A stretch of DNA of 36,439 nucleotides, from NCBI GenBank assembly GCA_902810745.1, contig CADDYW010000040.1, positions 1-36,439 on the forward strand, given 5' to 3'. The translations under genes and the position numbers were made by a program. This document shows positions 6,694-14,544 of the stretch, piece after piece (position 1 is the first letter of the stretch; every line of letters starts with the position of its first letter). Source of the DNA: Chloroflexota bacterium (GTDB taxonomy: Bacteria; Chloroflexota; UBA6077; FW602-bin22; CADDYW01). Under the pieces are notes generated by a model, which worked only from the letters and a program-made list of their open reading frames with translations, ran no database searches and had not been told where the DNA came from.

Positions 6694-8370
6694 GTGGCGA
6701 CCATTTCCGAAGCGGTCGAGCACGCTCCAGCCGCGGTGTTCGCGGTCGACGATGGACTGCGCATTGTTGCCTGGAACCAGGCGGCCGAGGAAGGCCTTGG
6801 GATGGGCCGTGCCGACGTGCTCGGCGCGGTCTGCTATGAGAGGATCCGTGCGGTCGACAGTCAGACCGGCCGACCGTGCTACGAACAGTGCCCGCTGGTC
6901 AACCCATCCCTCGGCCGGGGCTGGATTCAGAGCCGAGTTCTCGAGGCACGCTGGCGCAACGGAACGCCCGCCCGCCTCGATTGCATGCTTCTGCATTACG
7001 CGTCGCCCTCGTCCGAGCGTGGAGCGCTCTGCTTCATCACCCCAATGGATGGAGTGGATGCCGAGCGCTACTACCAGGCCATGGCCGCGCTGGAAGCGCT
7101 CTATCCGCTGCTGACGCGTACGACCAGTATCGGCGAAAGCATCCGCACGGTCGTGCGCGCGGTAGCCCAGGCAACCGGCGCCGACGTCGCCGAGCTGGTT
7201 CTGCTCGATCGACGGCTGGGAGAACCACGGCTCGTCGTGCGCCAGTCGCTCGATCCGAGCGACAACCGCGACCACGAGAGCCTGGTGAATCATCGCGACG
7301 TCCTGGAGCTTGCCATTCGAAACGACGGCTCGGTGACGATCTTCCAGCTCCCCCCTGGCGGCACACGCGACGCATGCTGGCACCTGGCGATTCCGTTGAG
7401 CGCCGGGGGAGCGACGCTGGGCGTGCTGAGTATCGGCAGCCGCCGAGTCGGGTTTCCGGTTGGCCTGGCTGCGCGGATCCTTTTCGCCATCGGCTGTCAG
7501 CTCGGCGCCTTTTTGGGCTGGGCGTCGTCGACCGGGCAGCCTGGGATCATGGAGAGCGCTGGCGGCCGTCCCGCGAGTCACGCCGTGCTGTATTTCCATT
7601 GCTTTGGCCGCTTCCGGATTCTCATCGACGGCCGGGAGATTCCGAGCCGCAGCTTTGCCCGGCAGAAGTCCCTGGCCGTTCTTAAGGTCCTGGTGGCGCA
7701 TCGCGGGCGTCCGCTGCACCGCGAATGGCTGGTCGACTACCTCTGGCCCGAAGCCGATCCGACGCTCGGGAGCAACAATCTCCGTGTTGTCCTCCACGAT
7801 CTTCGGCGCGCGCTCGAACCTTCTCTGAAGAAGGGTGAGCCTTCGTCGTTCATTCTGACCCAGGGCGATCTACTGTACCTGGACCCCTCGGATCGCTGCT
7901 GGGTTGACGTCGAGGAGTTCGATCGCCTGATCCGAAAGTTCGACACGTTGCTCAATCAGGGGCGCGTAGACGATGCGCTCACGGTGGGGCGAGAGGCCGT
8001 GACTCTGGCCACCGGTGACTACATGGAAGACGAGCCCTACCTGGACTGGTGTATTGCCGAGCGCGAGCGGCTGCGAGAAGTGCGGATCAACCTGCTGCAG
8101 CGCATGGCAGCCGTCCACGCCGAGCGGAATCAGCTCGACGAAGCCATCGCCATCTGCCGGCAGGCGCTCGCGGCGGATGCGCTCCGCGAGGATCTGCACG
8201 CCCGCCTGATCGAGCTGCTCGGGCGAGCAGGACGTCGCGAGGAAGCGCTGCGTCAGTATGAGATCTGCCGGAATGTGCTGCAGCAAGAGCTCGGCGTGGC
8301 GCCTGATGAGGAGACACGGAACATCTACCGCGCGATCCGTGACCAGCCCGGGAGATTGTCGCGGAGGTGA
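6694..8370 (+). CDS. PAS-GAF sensor fused to SARP-type winged helix and BTAD domain (transcriptional regulator)
   Basis: A 558-aa cytoplasmic regulator. Domains in order: PAS (about 5-115), with clustered cysteines Cys47, Cys62 and Cys66 in the PCYEQCPL pattern; a GAF-like domain (about 130-275); an OmpR/SARP winged-helix DNA-binding domain (about 298-395; RQKSLAVLKVLVAHRG..., W..LWP.A, NNLRVVLHDLRR); and a helical BTAD/TPR domain (about 405-545). There is no kinase or receiver domain, so it would sense a ligand or redox state directly and bind DNA itself. The GTG start at 6694 has GGAAAGG upstream; an ATG is not available nearby. It is divergent from ctaB and upstream of the ctaA unit, both preceded by phased repeats. 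This makes it the likely controller of heme A synthesis and of the oxidoreductase. The signal (NO, O2, redox) is unknown. Confidence 0.88.
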   Translation: MATISEAVEHAPAAVFAVDDGLRIVAWNQAAEEGLGMGRADVLGAVCYERIRAVDSQTGRPCYEQCPLVNPSLGRGWIQSRVLEARWRNGTPARLDCMLLHYASPSSERGALCFITPMDGVDAERYYQAMAALEALYPLLTRTTSIGESIRTVVRAVAQATGADVAELVLLDRRLGEPRLVVRQSLDPSDNRDHESLVNHRDVLELAIRNDGSVTIFQLPPGGTRDACWHLAIPLSAGGATLGVLSIGSRRVGFPVGLAARILFAIGCQLGAFLGWASSTGQPGIMESAGGRPASHAVLYFHCFGRFRILIDGREIPSRSFARQKSLAVLKVLVAHRGRPLHREWLVDYLWPEADPTLGSNNLRVVLHDLRRALEPSLKKGEPSSFILTQGDLLYLDPSDRCWVDVEEFDRLIRKFDTLLNQGRVDDALTVGREAVTLATGDYMEDEPYLDWCIAERERLREVRINLLQRMAAVHAERNQLDEAIAICRQALAADALREDLHARLIELLGRAGRREEALRQYEICRNVLQQELGVAPDEETRNIYRAIRDQPGRLSRR

Positions 8371-8384
8371 TCGCGCTGCGCATC

Positions 8385-8401
8385 GTGTAACGCGGGTGTA
8401 A
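8385..8401 (+). promoter_or_regulatory. tandem-repeat operator upstream of the small gene/ctaA unit
   Basis: GTGTAA occurs at 8385-8390 and again at 8396-8401, exactly 11 bp apart. The first copy reads TGTAACG, identical to the core of the ctaB repeats. A possible -10 (TAGGAAT, 8413-8419) follows about 11 bp after the second repeat, and a start codon follows at 8450. The repeat-to-start distance (48 bp) is close to that at ctaB (43 bp), with the same orientation relative to the controlled gene. Confidence 0.6.
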
Positions 8402-8449
8402 TCCCTCCACGCTAGGAATGGTCAGCAGATTTCCGCGCGGAGGGCAGGC

Positions 8450-8656
8450 GTGGGCCCACGGCCGGGGCATGCTCGGGTTTCGTTCGTCATCCGCCTGTGG
8501 CTGGAGCGTCGGACACGAGAGGCACCGCCGGAATGGCGGTGGTGCATCTTGCACGTCCAGAGTGGCCACGAGCGCTGCGGACGTCGGATGGAGGACCTGA
8601 TCCAGTTCGTTCGTGAGCAATCAGGCACGGATCCACCGCGCCTGGGCACCGAATGA
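8450..8656 (+). CDS. small conserved hypothetical protein upstream of ctaA
   Basis: A 68-aa protein starting at GTG with a good Shine-Dalgarno sequence, GGAGGG, five bases upstream. The central part (SFVIRLWLERR...PEWRWCILHVQSGHE, then RRMEDLIQFVREQ) matches a pattern I recall from small uncharacterised bacterial proteins: F.VRLW...W.G.I.HV.SGE...F..L..L..F. That recollection is from memory and no database was used. It has no membrane segment. It lies between the tandem-repeat operator and ctaA, 40 bp before the latter, so it is probably co-transcribed under the SARP-type regulator. Function unknown. Overlapping alternative frames here have neither a ribosome site nor this pattern. Confidence 0.6.
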   Translation: MGPRPGHARVSFVIRLWLERRTREAPPEWRWCILHVQSGHERCGRRMEDLIQFVREQSGTDPPRLGTE

Positions 8657-8696
8657 GAATCTCGATCACAGATTCATAGAGAAAAGGACACGACTG

Positions 8697-9746
8697 ATGG
8701 CAATACCGACCTCGCGGGGACAGAAAGTCGGCCCACGGCCCGACCACGGGACGACTGGCGGTGAAGGTCCCTCGCGAGTCCCGCACGGGGAACCGTGGAT
8801 CCATTCTCTTTTCGTGGTGACGGCAGTAGCGACGCTCGTCCTCATCGCGGTCGGCGGAGTTGTGCGCGTCTCCGGATCCGGACTCGGCTGTCCCGACTGG
8901 CCGACCTGCCACGGCCAGATCGTTCCGCCGCTCGTCCTCCAGGCAGTGATCGAATACACGCACCGATTCGTCGCCTCGATCGTCAGCCTGCTCGTCATCC
9001 TCTCGGCCGTGTACGCGTGGCTGCGATACCGTCGAGATTGGTGGGTTGTCGTGCCCGCGAGCGTGGCCGTCGTGGCCCTGATCATTCAGGTCGCGCTCGG
9101 CGCCTTCACCGTCGCGCTCGAGCTCACGGCTGCGCTGGTCACTGCCCACCTCGCGACCGCGCTTTTTCTGTTCGCGACCGTCACGGCGACGGCGGCAGCG
9201 GCACACTGGACCGTCGGATCACCTCGCCGATTGTACGTGGACGGATACGCAGCGCTCGCACTGGGCACGATGCTGCTGACCTATCTCCTGATGCTCGTCG
9301 GCTCGTTCGTGACCATGAGTACGGCGGCCTATGCCTGTGCTGCCTGGCCGCTCTGCGGAAACGGGATTCAGCTACCTACCGATCAGCCGGCGACCCTGAA
9401 TCTCCTTCATCGCATCCTGGTCGGGATCGCCACGATCGGCTTCCTGGCACTGGTGGCACGGTCGGCGTCGGCGCGACCAGCCGAACCATCCCTGAAGGGC
9501 TATCTGTGGACTGGCCTTGCGCTGCTGGCAGGTCAGATCGCGATCGGCGCCGGGGTCGTCCTCTGGCGAGTTCCGCCCTTTACCGCGGCGCTTCACCTCG
9601 CTGTCGGCGCCGCGTTCTTCGGAGATCTCGTCGCCATCGCCGTCCTTGCCTGCTTTCCCCAGGTCGCGTCCTCGCTCGTCACGGCCGATCGAGGTCCAGA
9701 GAGGCCGGGGCGGCCGGCGGCGAAACCCGGGCTGTCACGATCCTGA
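8697..9746 (+). CDS. ctaA: heme A synthase
   Basis: A 349-aa, eight-helix membrane protein that oxidises the C8 methyl of heme O to give heme A. All four family heme-ligand histidines are visible: His89 (EYTHRF), His151 (TAHLAT), His238 (LLHRIL) and His300 (AALHLA). So are the two extracytoplasmic cysteine pairs: Cys65/Cys71 in GLGCPDWPTCHG and Cys214/Cys220 in YACAAWPLCGNG. The two-fold internal repeat typical of CtaA is evident. The ATG at 8697 is chosen because of the GAAAAGGA ribosome site at 8681-8688; the upstream in-frame sequence has no membrane or conserved features. With ctaB it completes heme A synthesis for the oxidoreductase at 3038-5490. Confidence 0.95.
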   Translation: MAIPTSRGQKVGPRPDHGTTGGEGPSRVPHGEPWIHSLFVVTAVATLVLIAVGGVVRVSGSGLGCPDWPTCHGQIVPPLVLQAVIEYTHRFVASIVSLLVILSAVYAWLRYRRDWWVVVPASVAVVALIIQVALGAFTVALELTAALVTAHLATALFLFATVTATAAAAHWTVGSPRRLYVDGYAALALGTMLLTYLLMLVGSFVTMSTAAYACAAWPLCGNGIQLPTDQPATLNLLHRILVGIATIGFLALVARSASARPAEPSLKGYLWTGLALLAGQIAIGAGVVLWRVPPFTAALHLAVGAAFFGDLVAIAVLACFPQVASSLVTADRGPERPGRPAAKPGLSRS

Positions 9747-9978
9747 CCATAACAACCACAGAGGGTGACCCGACTGCCAGCAAGCTGCTCCCCGCCACCC
9801 CGAGCGCGGCCCGCTCGCACGTAGCCCAGGCGGGACGCCCTCGGGGCCGGGGGTGCGGCGCCGAGCCGGAGATCCCTCGCTGGTGCTCGGAGTGACCTCC
9901 CTCACCCGTCGGTACGTCTTTGACGTCGAAAAAGAGATTCCGGGCCGTGGCGTGCGGCACCCGTGAGACGCGCCGCGC

Positions 9979-10953
9979 TCACGACGCGGCGACCTTTGCC
10001 GCGAGACTCCCATCCTCGACTGGTGCGCTGTCGACGACGGCCGCGCTCGTCGCCGTGGTGGCCGACGCCTTCTGGATCATCTCGCCGAGCGGCCGGAGCA
10101 TGGCCACCAGCTCCATCGGGATGACGAGCGTCGTCGAGTCGGACTGGCCGATCGACTTGAACGCGTCGAGGTACTGCAGGCTCATCGTCTGGCTGTCGAC
10201 CAGGCGCGCGACGGCGTTGATCTTGTCGAGTGCCAGCGCGTAGCCTTCCGCCTGGAGGATTCGTGCCTGGCGGTCGCCCTCGGCGCGTAGAATCGTCGAT
10301 TGTCGCGCGCCCTCGGCCTGGAGGATTGCCGACTGCTTCTCGCCCTCGGCCACGGTGATCAGCGCCTGCCGCTTGCCCTCTGCCTCGGTCACGGTCGCCC
10401 GACGATTGCGCTCGGCAGTCATCTGGCGATTCATCGCCTCCTGCACGTCGCGCGGCGGCACGATCTCGCGGATCTCGACGGTCGTGATCTTCACGCCCCA
10501 GCGCTCGGTGACCTCGTCCAGCTTGGTTCGTAGAACCTGATTGATCTGGTCACGCTGCGCCAGGACATCGTCGAGCATGATGTCTCCGATAACCGCGCGG
10601 AGCGTCGTCGTGGCGAGGCCCTGCGAGGCGCCGGCGAAGTTCGCGACGTGGAGGACGCTCGCCACGGGATCGACCACCTGCCAATAGATCAGGAAATCGA
10701 TCGCGATCGGCGCATTATCCTTGGTGATGCAGGTCTGGTGAGGAATCTGGAGAAACTGCTCGCGCAGATCGATCCGGACGGGCTGATCGGCGATCGGAAT
10801 GAGGAAAACGACGCCCGGACCCCGCTCGCCGATGCAGCGACCCAGGCGAAATACGACCAGCCGCTGGTACTCGCGCACGATTCGAATCGACAGATAGAAA
10901 AGGATGGCGAGCAGGACGAGGATCAGGACGATGATCGCGAGAGAACCTAGCAT
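9979..10953 (-). CDS. SPFH/Band 7 (stomatin-like) membrane protein
   Basis: A 324-aa protein with an N-terminal membrane helix (about 5-27), the SPFH/Band 7 domain (about 28-190; REYQRLVVFRLGR, GPGVVFLIP, QTCITKDN) and a C-terminal coiled coil with a repeating AEGxxQxxIL pattern (AEGEKQSAILQAEGARQ, AEGDRQARILQAEG; about 195-250). Proteins of this family form large membrane-associated oligomers and organise lipid microdomains or proteases. It lies three bases after the NfeD/ClpP-class protease gene. This stomatin-NfeD pairing is widely conserved, and the stomatin is the substrate or partner of the protease in studied archaea. It converges with ctaA across 232 bp in which I see no gene. Confidence 0.93.
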   Translation of the reverse strand: MLGSLAIIVLILVLLAILFYLSIRIVREYQRLVVFRLGRCIGERGPGVVFLIPIADQPVRIDLREQFLQIPHQTCITKDNAPIAIDFLIYWQVVDPVASVLHVANFAGASQGLATTTLRAVIGDIMLDDVLAQRDQINQVLRTKLDEVTERWGVKITTVEIREIVPPRDVQEAMNRQMTAERNRRATVTEAEGKRQALITVAEGEKQSAILQAEGARQSTILRAEGDRQARILQAEGYALALDKINAVARLVDSQTMSLQYLDAFKSIGQSDSTTLVIPMELVAMLRPLGEMIQKASATTATSAAVVDSAPVEDGSLAAKVAAS

Positions 10954-10956
10954 GGT

Positions 10957-12351
10957 TCAGACTCCTTTCTCGGTAGCGCGGCGGACGACGAGTCGCAGCC
11001 CCTTGCGTGCGATGACCTGGACGGGATCGCCCTGGTGAATCGTGCCATCTTCGGATTCGGCATTCCAGTCCGCGCCGTGGACGCGGACTGCGCCGCTCGG
11101 GGCAAGGTCAGTGAGGGCCAGGCCGACGGCGCCGATCGTGACCGGCCCGATCGCCATGGCCGGTCGATGGCGCGCTCGCAGGCCAGCCCGTACCGCGAAG
11201 GCGAAGAACGCGGTCAATCCGACACCGATCGCGGCGATCAGCAGCGGGCTTACCTCGAGTGCGAGACTGCTCGGCCCGGGCAGCGCCAGCGGCATCGGCG
11301 AGAAAAGCATTAGCGAGCCGACAATAAAGGTCGCCAGGCCGGCGGCGGTGAGAATTCCGTGCGACGTGGCTTTCAGGTCGACGACGAAGAGCGCGAGCGC
11401 GATGACGATCAGCGCGACGCCAGTCCAGTTCATCGGCAGGCTCTGGAGCGCGGTGAGCGCGAGCGCAAGGCAGAGAATCCCGACGACGCCCGGCAGGATG
11501 CTGCCCGGATGGAACAGCTCGGCGAGGAGCGCCCAGCCGCCGATCGACAGTAGCAGATAGGCGACGTTCGGATCGTCGATCAGGTGGAGAAGCTGCTCGG
11601 GAAAAGTCATCTCGACAGGCGTGACCGCCGCGCCTCGCGTCTGCACATGCAGCGTCTGGCCATGTCGGGTGTACGGATGCCCGTCGGCAGCGTCGAGGAG
11701 CGCCGCGCGATTGGGGCTGATCAGATCGATCACCTTCTGTGCCAGGGCTTCGTCGGCGGTCAGCGCGACGCTCTGGCGAACGGCCTCCTCGGCCCAGGTA
11801 GCATTGTGGTGGCGGGTCGTCGCGAGCATCCGCATGTACGCCGCGGCGTCGTTCGTCACCTTGTCCCGCTCGTCGCTTGGCAAGTTCGATGACGTGTCGC
11901 CGAGGCCGACCGGGTGCGCCGCGCCGATGTTCGTTCCGGGCGCCATCGCCGCGACATCAGCGGCCATCGTGATGAAGACGCCCGCCGAGCCGGCGCGCGC
12001 GCCCGCCGGGGTCACGTAGACGATCACCGGAACCGGAGATGTCAGCATCGCACCGGTGATCTGGCGCATCGCGCTATCCAGACCCCCGGGCGTATCCATC
12101 TCGATCAGCACGGCCCGCGCCTGATCGCGCGCGGCCATCTGGAGCCCACGCGCGACATACTGCGCCGTGATCGGGTCGATGGCGCCCCCGACGGTGAGGA
12201 GATAGACGTTCGGGCTCGTGGGCTGGAAGCTCGTAGTCCGGGGGGAAGCAGCAGCGACAGTGCCAAGCGCGACGATCGTCAGGAGCGTTGCGAGCAGGGC
12301 GGCGATCACGACGTACGCCAGCGCGACTAGAGACAGGCGAGAGCTTCTCAC
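10957..12351 (-). CDS. NfeD-family membrane-bound ClpP-class serine protease
   Basis: A 464-aa protein with a signal or anchor helix (about 8-34), a ClpP/SppA-class protease domain (about 48-240), four to five membrane helices (about 255-385) and a C-terminal NfeD OB-fold domain (about 390-460). The catalytic Ser122 lies in ARAGSAGV and the general base Lys164 in SDERDKVTNDAA, giving a Ser-Lys dyad as in the archaeal 1510-N protease. MDTPGG (85-90) forms the oxyanion region. The GTG start at 12351 follows GAGGGGGAAG with proper spacing. It is first in a two-gene operon with the SPFH gene and acts in membrane quality control. Confidence 0.93.
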   Translation of the reverse strand: MRSSRLSLVALAYVVIAALLATLLTIVALGTVAAASPRTTSFQPTSPNVYLLTVGGAIDPITAQYVARGLQMAARDQARAVLIEMDTPGGLDSAMRQITGAMLTSPVPVIVYVTPAGARAGSAGVFITMAADVAAMAPGTNIGAAHPVGLGDTSSNLPSDERDKVTNDAAAYMRMLATTRHHNATWAEEAVRQSVALTADEALAQKVIDLISPNRAALLDAADGHPYTRHGQTLHVQTRGAAVTPVEMTFPEQLLHLIDDPNVAYLLLSIGGWALLAELFHPGSILPGVVGILCLALALTALQSLPMNWTGVALIVIALALFVVDLKATSHGILTAAGLATFIVGSLMLFSPMPLALPGPSSLALEVSPLLIAAIGVGLTAFFAFAVRAGLRARHRPAMAIGPVTIGAVGLALTDLAPSGAVRVHGADWNAESEDGTIHQGDPVQVIARKGLRLVVRRATEKGV

Positions 12352-12389
12352 GCGGCTTCCCCCTCGCGTCGACGATACCTTCTACGCGC

Positions 12390-12418
12390 AGTGTAGTCCC
12401 GAGCGGGCCGGTCGTCAA
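12390..12418 (-). promoter_or_regulatory. sigma70-type promoter of the nfeD-SPFH operon
   Basis: On the minus strand, TTGACG (12418-12413) is followed after exactly 17 bp by TACACT (12395-12390), close to the TTGACA/TATAAT consensus. Transcription would start near 12383, about 32 bases before the GTG at 12351. Confidence 0.7.
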
Positions 12419-12514
12419 TGTATCAAATGTATGGAACGAGCCTGGTGCATCCCGAGCCTCGGGGTGGGACCGTGGCGTACGTCAACGCCGGAGGCACCGA
12501 CGGCGGCGGCATGA

Positions 12515-13678
12515 TCAGTCGTAGAGCAGAATCCCGGCTCGTCGCTCGGCGAACTGCACCTCGTCGTCGTGCCAGGTCGCCGCGACCTCGCGAGCGTCAG
12601 CGCGGGCCGCGGCAGCTTCGCGAAGCCAGGTGCCGCCCGCCAGGCGGTCGACGGGGGCGACGCCTCCAGCACCTGCCGGGCGCCAGGAGAAATCGTCCGG
12701 CCAGAGCCGCGCCAGCGTCAGCAGCAAGGCCACTCCGGTCAGAACCGGGCGAAATCCCAGGCGATCGGTCACGTGGACCTGCACGCCACCACAGACCGCG
12801 TCGGCGTGTTTGTGGGCAACCGGGCGAAACGCGACCGGGCGAAAGTGGACGCCGGGAAGCCGCTGCTCGTTCAACGCGACGGCGAGACGGTTGGCATCGA
12901 CGAACGGCGCCCCGATCAGCTCGAATGGGCGCGTCGTGCCACGCCCTTCGCTGAGTGTCGTGCCTTCGATCAGGCACGTCCCCGGGTACACGGTCGCGGT
13001 GTCAAGCGTTGGCAGATTGGGCGAGGGCATGATCCAGGGGAGACCCGTCTGGTCGAACCACGTCGGGCGATGCCAGCCCTCGGCCGGAAGGACGACCAGG
13101 TCCGCGCCGATGTTCTCCTCGGCGTTGAAGAGTCGGGCTAGCTCGCCCAGAGTCAGTCCATGGCGGATTGGAAGACCGGGGAGGCCGACGAAGGACTCGA
13201 AATCAGGCTTCAGAATCGGTCCCTCGATCGCTTCGCCGCCGATTGGATTCGGCCGATCCAGGACGACGAAGCGCTTGCCGTTACGCGCGGCGGCGCGCAG
13301 ACAGTAGATCATCGTCGCGGCGCGCGTGTAGTAGCGGCATCCGACGTCGGGCATATCGAACAGAAGCGAATCCAGATCGGCCAGCGCGTCGTCGGTTGGC
13401 CAGCGACGTGGACCATAGATACTCTGGATCGGGATCCCGCTGAGTGGATCGACACCATCCTCGATCGGAACGCCGGCCGCCGCTTCCCCCCGAATCCCGT
13501 GCTCCGCAGCGAACAGACGGACGATCCGAGCGCCTGGAACCTCGCGGATGAGATCGACGAGGTGATTGAATCGTCGGTCGACTGCCCCATCGTTGGTAAT
13601 AATGCCGATCCGCTGATTACGGATGAGATCACTCCGCTGGGTAAGCAGTACCTCGAGACCGGTTGAGATGCGTTCCAT
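12515..13678 (-). CDS. namZ: NamZ/DUF1343 family exo-beta-N-acetylmuramidase (GH171)
   Basis: A 387-aa protein matching the DUF1343 (YbbC/NamZ) family over its full length. N-terminal Rossmann-like part: RIGIITN, FAAEHGIRGE, DMPDVGCRYYT. Conserved middle: VLDRPNPIGG, GLPIRHGLTLGEL. C-terminal part: YPGTCLIEGTTLSEGRGTTRPFELIGAPF. NamZ removes MurNAc from the non-reducing end of cell-wall glycans or muropeptides. Bacillus NamZ is secreted, but this sequence begins directly at the domain with no signal peptide, so it should act in the cytoplasm on imported oligosaccharides. It is the last gene of the operon, 20 bp after the second permease gene. Family firm; substrate by family and context. Confidence 0.87.
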   Translation of the reverse strand: MERISTGLEVLLTQRSDLIRNQRIGIITNDGAVDRRFNHLVDLIREVPGARIVRLFAAEHGIRGEAAAGVPIEDGVDPLSGIPIQSIYGPRRWPTDDALADLDSLLFDMPDVGCRYYTRAATMIYCLRAAARNGKRFVVLDRPNPIGGEAIEGPILKPDFESFVGLPGLPIRHGLTLGELARLFNAEENIGADLVVLPAEGWHRPTWFDQTGLPWIMPSPNLPTLDTATVYPGTCLIEGTTLSEGRGTTRPFELIGAPFVDANRLAVALNEQRLPGVHFRPVAFRPVAHKHADAVCGGVQVHVTDRLGFRPVLTGVALLLTLARLWPDDFSWRPAGAGGVAPVDRLAGGTWLREAAAARADAREVAATWHDDEVQFAERRAGILLYD

Positions 13679-13698
13679 CCACTTCCCTCGTGCGGATC

Positions 13699-14544
13699 TC
13701 AGCCTTTCAGGCCGCTCAATGTAATGCCCTGGATGAAGTAACGTTGGAGCGCGAGGAACACCAGAACGACCGGGATGACGGCGACGGTAGCCCCCGCCAT
13801 CTGGAGATCGAGCGTATCCGTCGAGCTTGCGTAGATACGCAAGCTGTTTAGGCCAATCGGAATCGTCCAGAGATCCTCGCTATGAATGACGACGAGCGGC
13901 CAAAGGAACGAGTTCCAGTGATAAAGGAATGCCAGGATCGCCAGCGCTGCTAGCGCCGGGCCTGAAAGTGGGATGACAATGCGCCAATAGATTCCAAGCT
14001 CGCTACTACCATCCATGCGCGCCGCATCAAGAAGCTCGTCCGGGATGCCCAGGATAAACTGGCGCATAAGGAAGATGCCATAGGCCGTCACGGCATTTGG
14101 GACGATGAGCCCGAGATAGGTGTCGACCCACCCGAGCTTCTGTACAATGAAGAATACTGGAATGAGGAGAAGGAAAAACGGGACCATCATCGTCGTCAGG
14201 ATCATGGCAAAAAGAGCATCCCGGCCGGGAAACCGGTACTTCGCAAATCCGAAGCCCGTATAGGAGCTAGTGAAGAGCACCAGCAAGGTGATGGTGACGG
14301 TGACCAGGATGCTATTTGTGTAAATGCGTGCGATCGGGAGGGCACGGGTCAGCTCGCTATAGTTCTGCCACTGCGGGACGCGTGGGAGCCACACTGGCGG
14401 ACGCGCGAGGATGTCCTGTAAGGACATCAGCGATGACACAATCATCCAGTAGAACGGGAGCAGCATGACGACCGCGCCGGCAGCGACGAAGATGTACAAC
14501 ACGACGGTCGTAACGATGGCGATCCCCGTTGGTCGAGAGGTCAT
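13699..14544 (-). CDS. carbohydrate ABC transporter permease (MalG/CUT1 type)
   Basis: A 281-aa inner-membrane permease with about six helices. It has the EAA-loop sequence conserved in binding-protein-dependent permeases (IPDELLDAARMDGSSELGIYWRIVIPLSGPALAA, here about residues 167-200), and the C-terminus ends QRYFIQGITLSGLKG, typical of MalG-type CUT1 permeases. The ATG at 14544 overlaps the stop of the MalF-type gene as ATGA, which fixes the start; any longer reading upstream is an out-of-frame shadow of that gene. It pairs with the next permease and the binding lipoprotein. No ATPase gene is present in this operon, so a shared MsmX/UgpC-type ATPase encoded elsewhere is expected. Confidence 0.93.
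   Translation of the reverse strand: MTSRPTGIAIVTTVVLYIFVAAGAVVMLLPFYWMIVSSLMSLQDILARPPVWLPRVPQWQNYSELTRALPIARIYTNSILVTVTITLLVLFTSSYTGFGFAKYRFPGRDALFAMILTTMMVPFFLLLIPVFFIVQKLGWVDTYLGLIVPNAVTAYGIFLMRQFILGIPDELLDAARMDGSSELGIYWRIVIPLSGPALAALAILAFLYHWNSFLWPLVVIHSEDLWTIPIGLNSLRIYASSTDTLDLQMAGATVAVIPVVLVFLALQRYFIQGITLSGLKG

Noticed and set aside
6688..7797. 369-aa minus-strand frame opposite the regulator
   Set aside because: No recognisable fold; the plus strand encodes PAS, GAF, winged-helix and BTAD domains in this interval.
8418..8600. Alternative 60-aa frame overlapping the small gene before ctaA
   Set aside because: No ribosome site and low-complexity Ser/Arg content. The frame starting at 8450 has GGAGGG and the recognisable pattern.
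9747..9978. Small genes between ctaA and the SPFH gene
   Set aside because: Several short frames exist on both strands, but none has a ribosome site or recognisable content.
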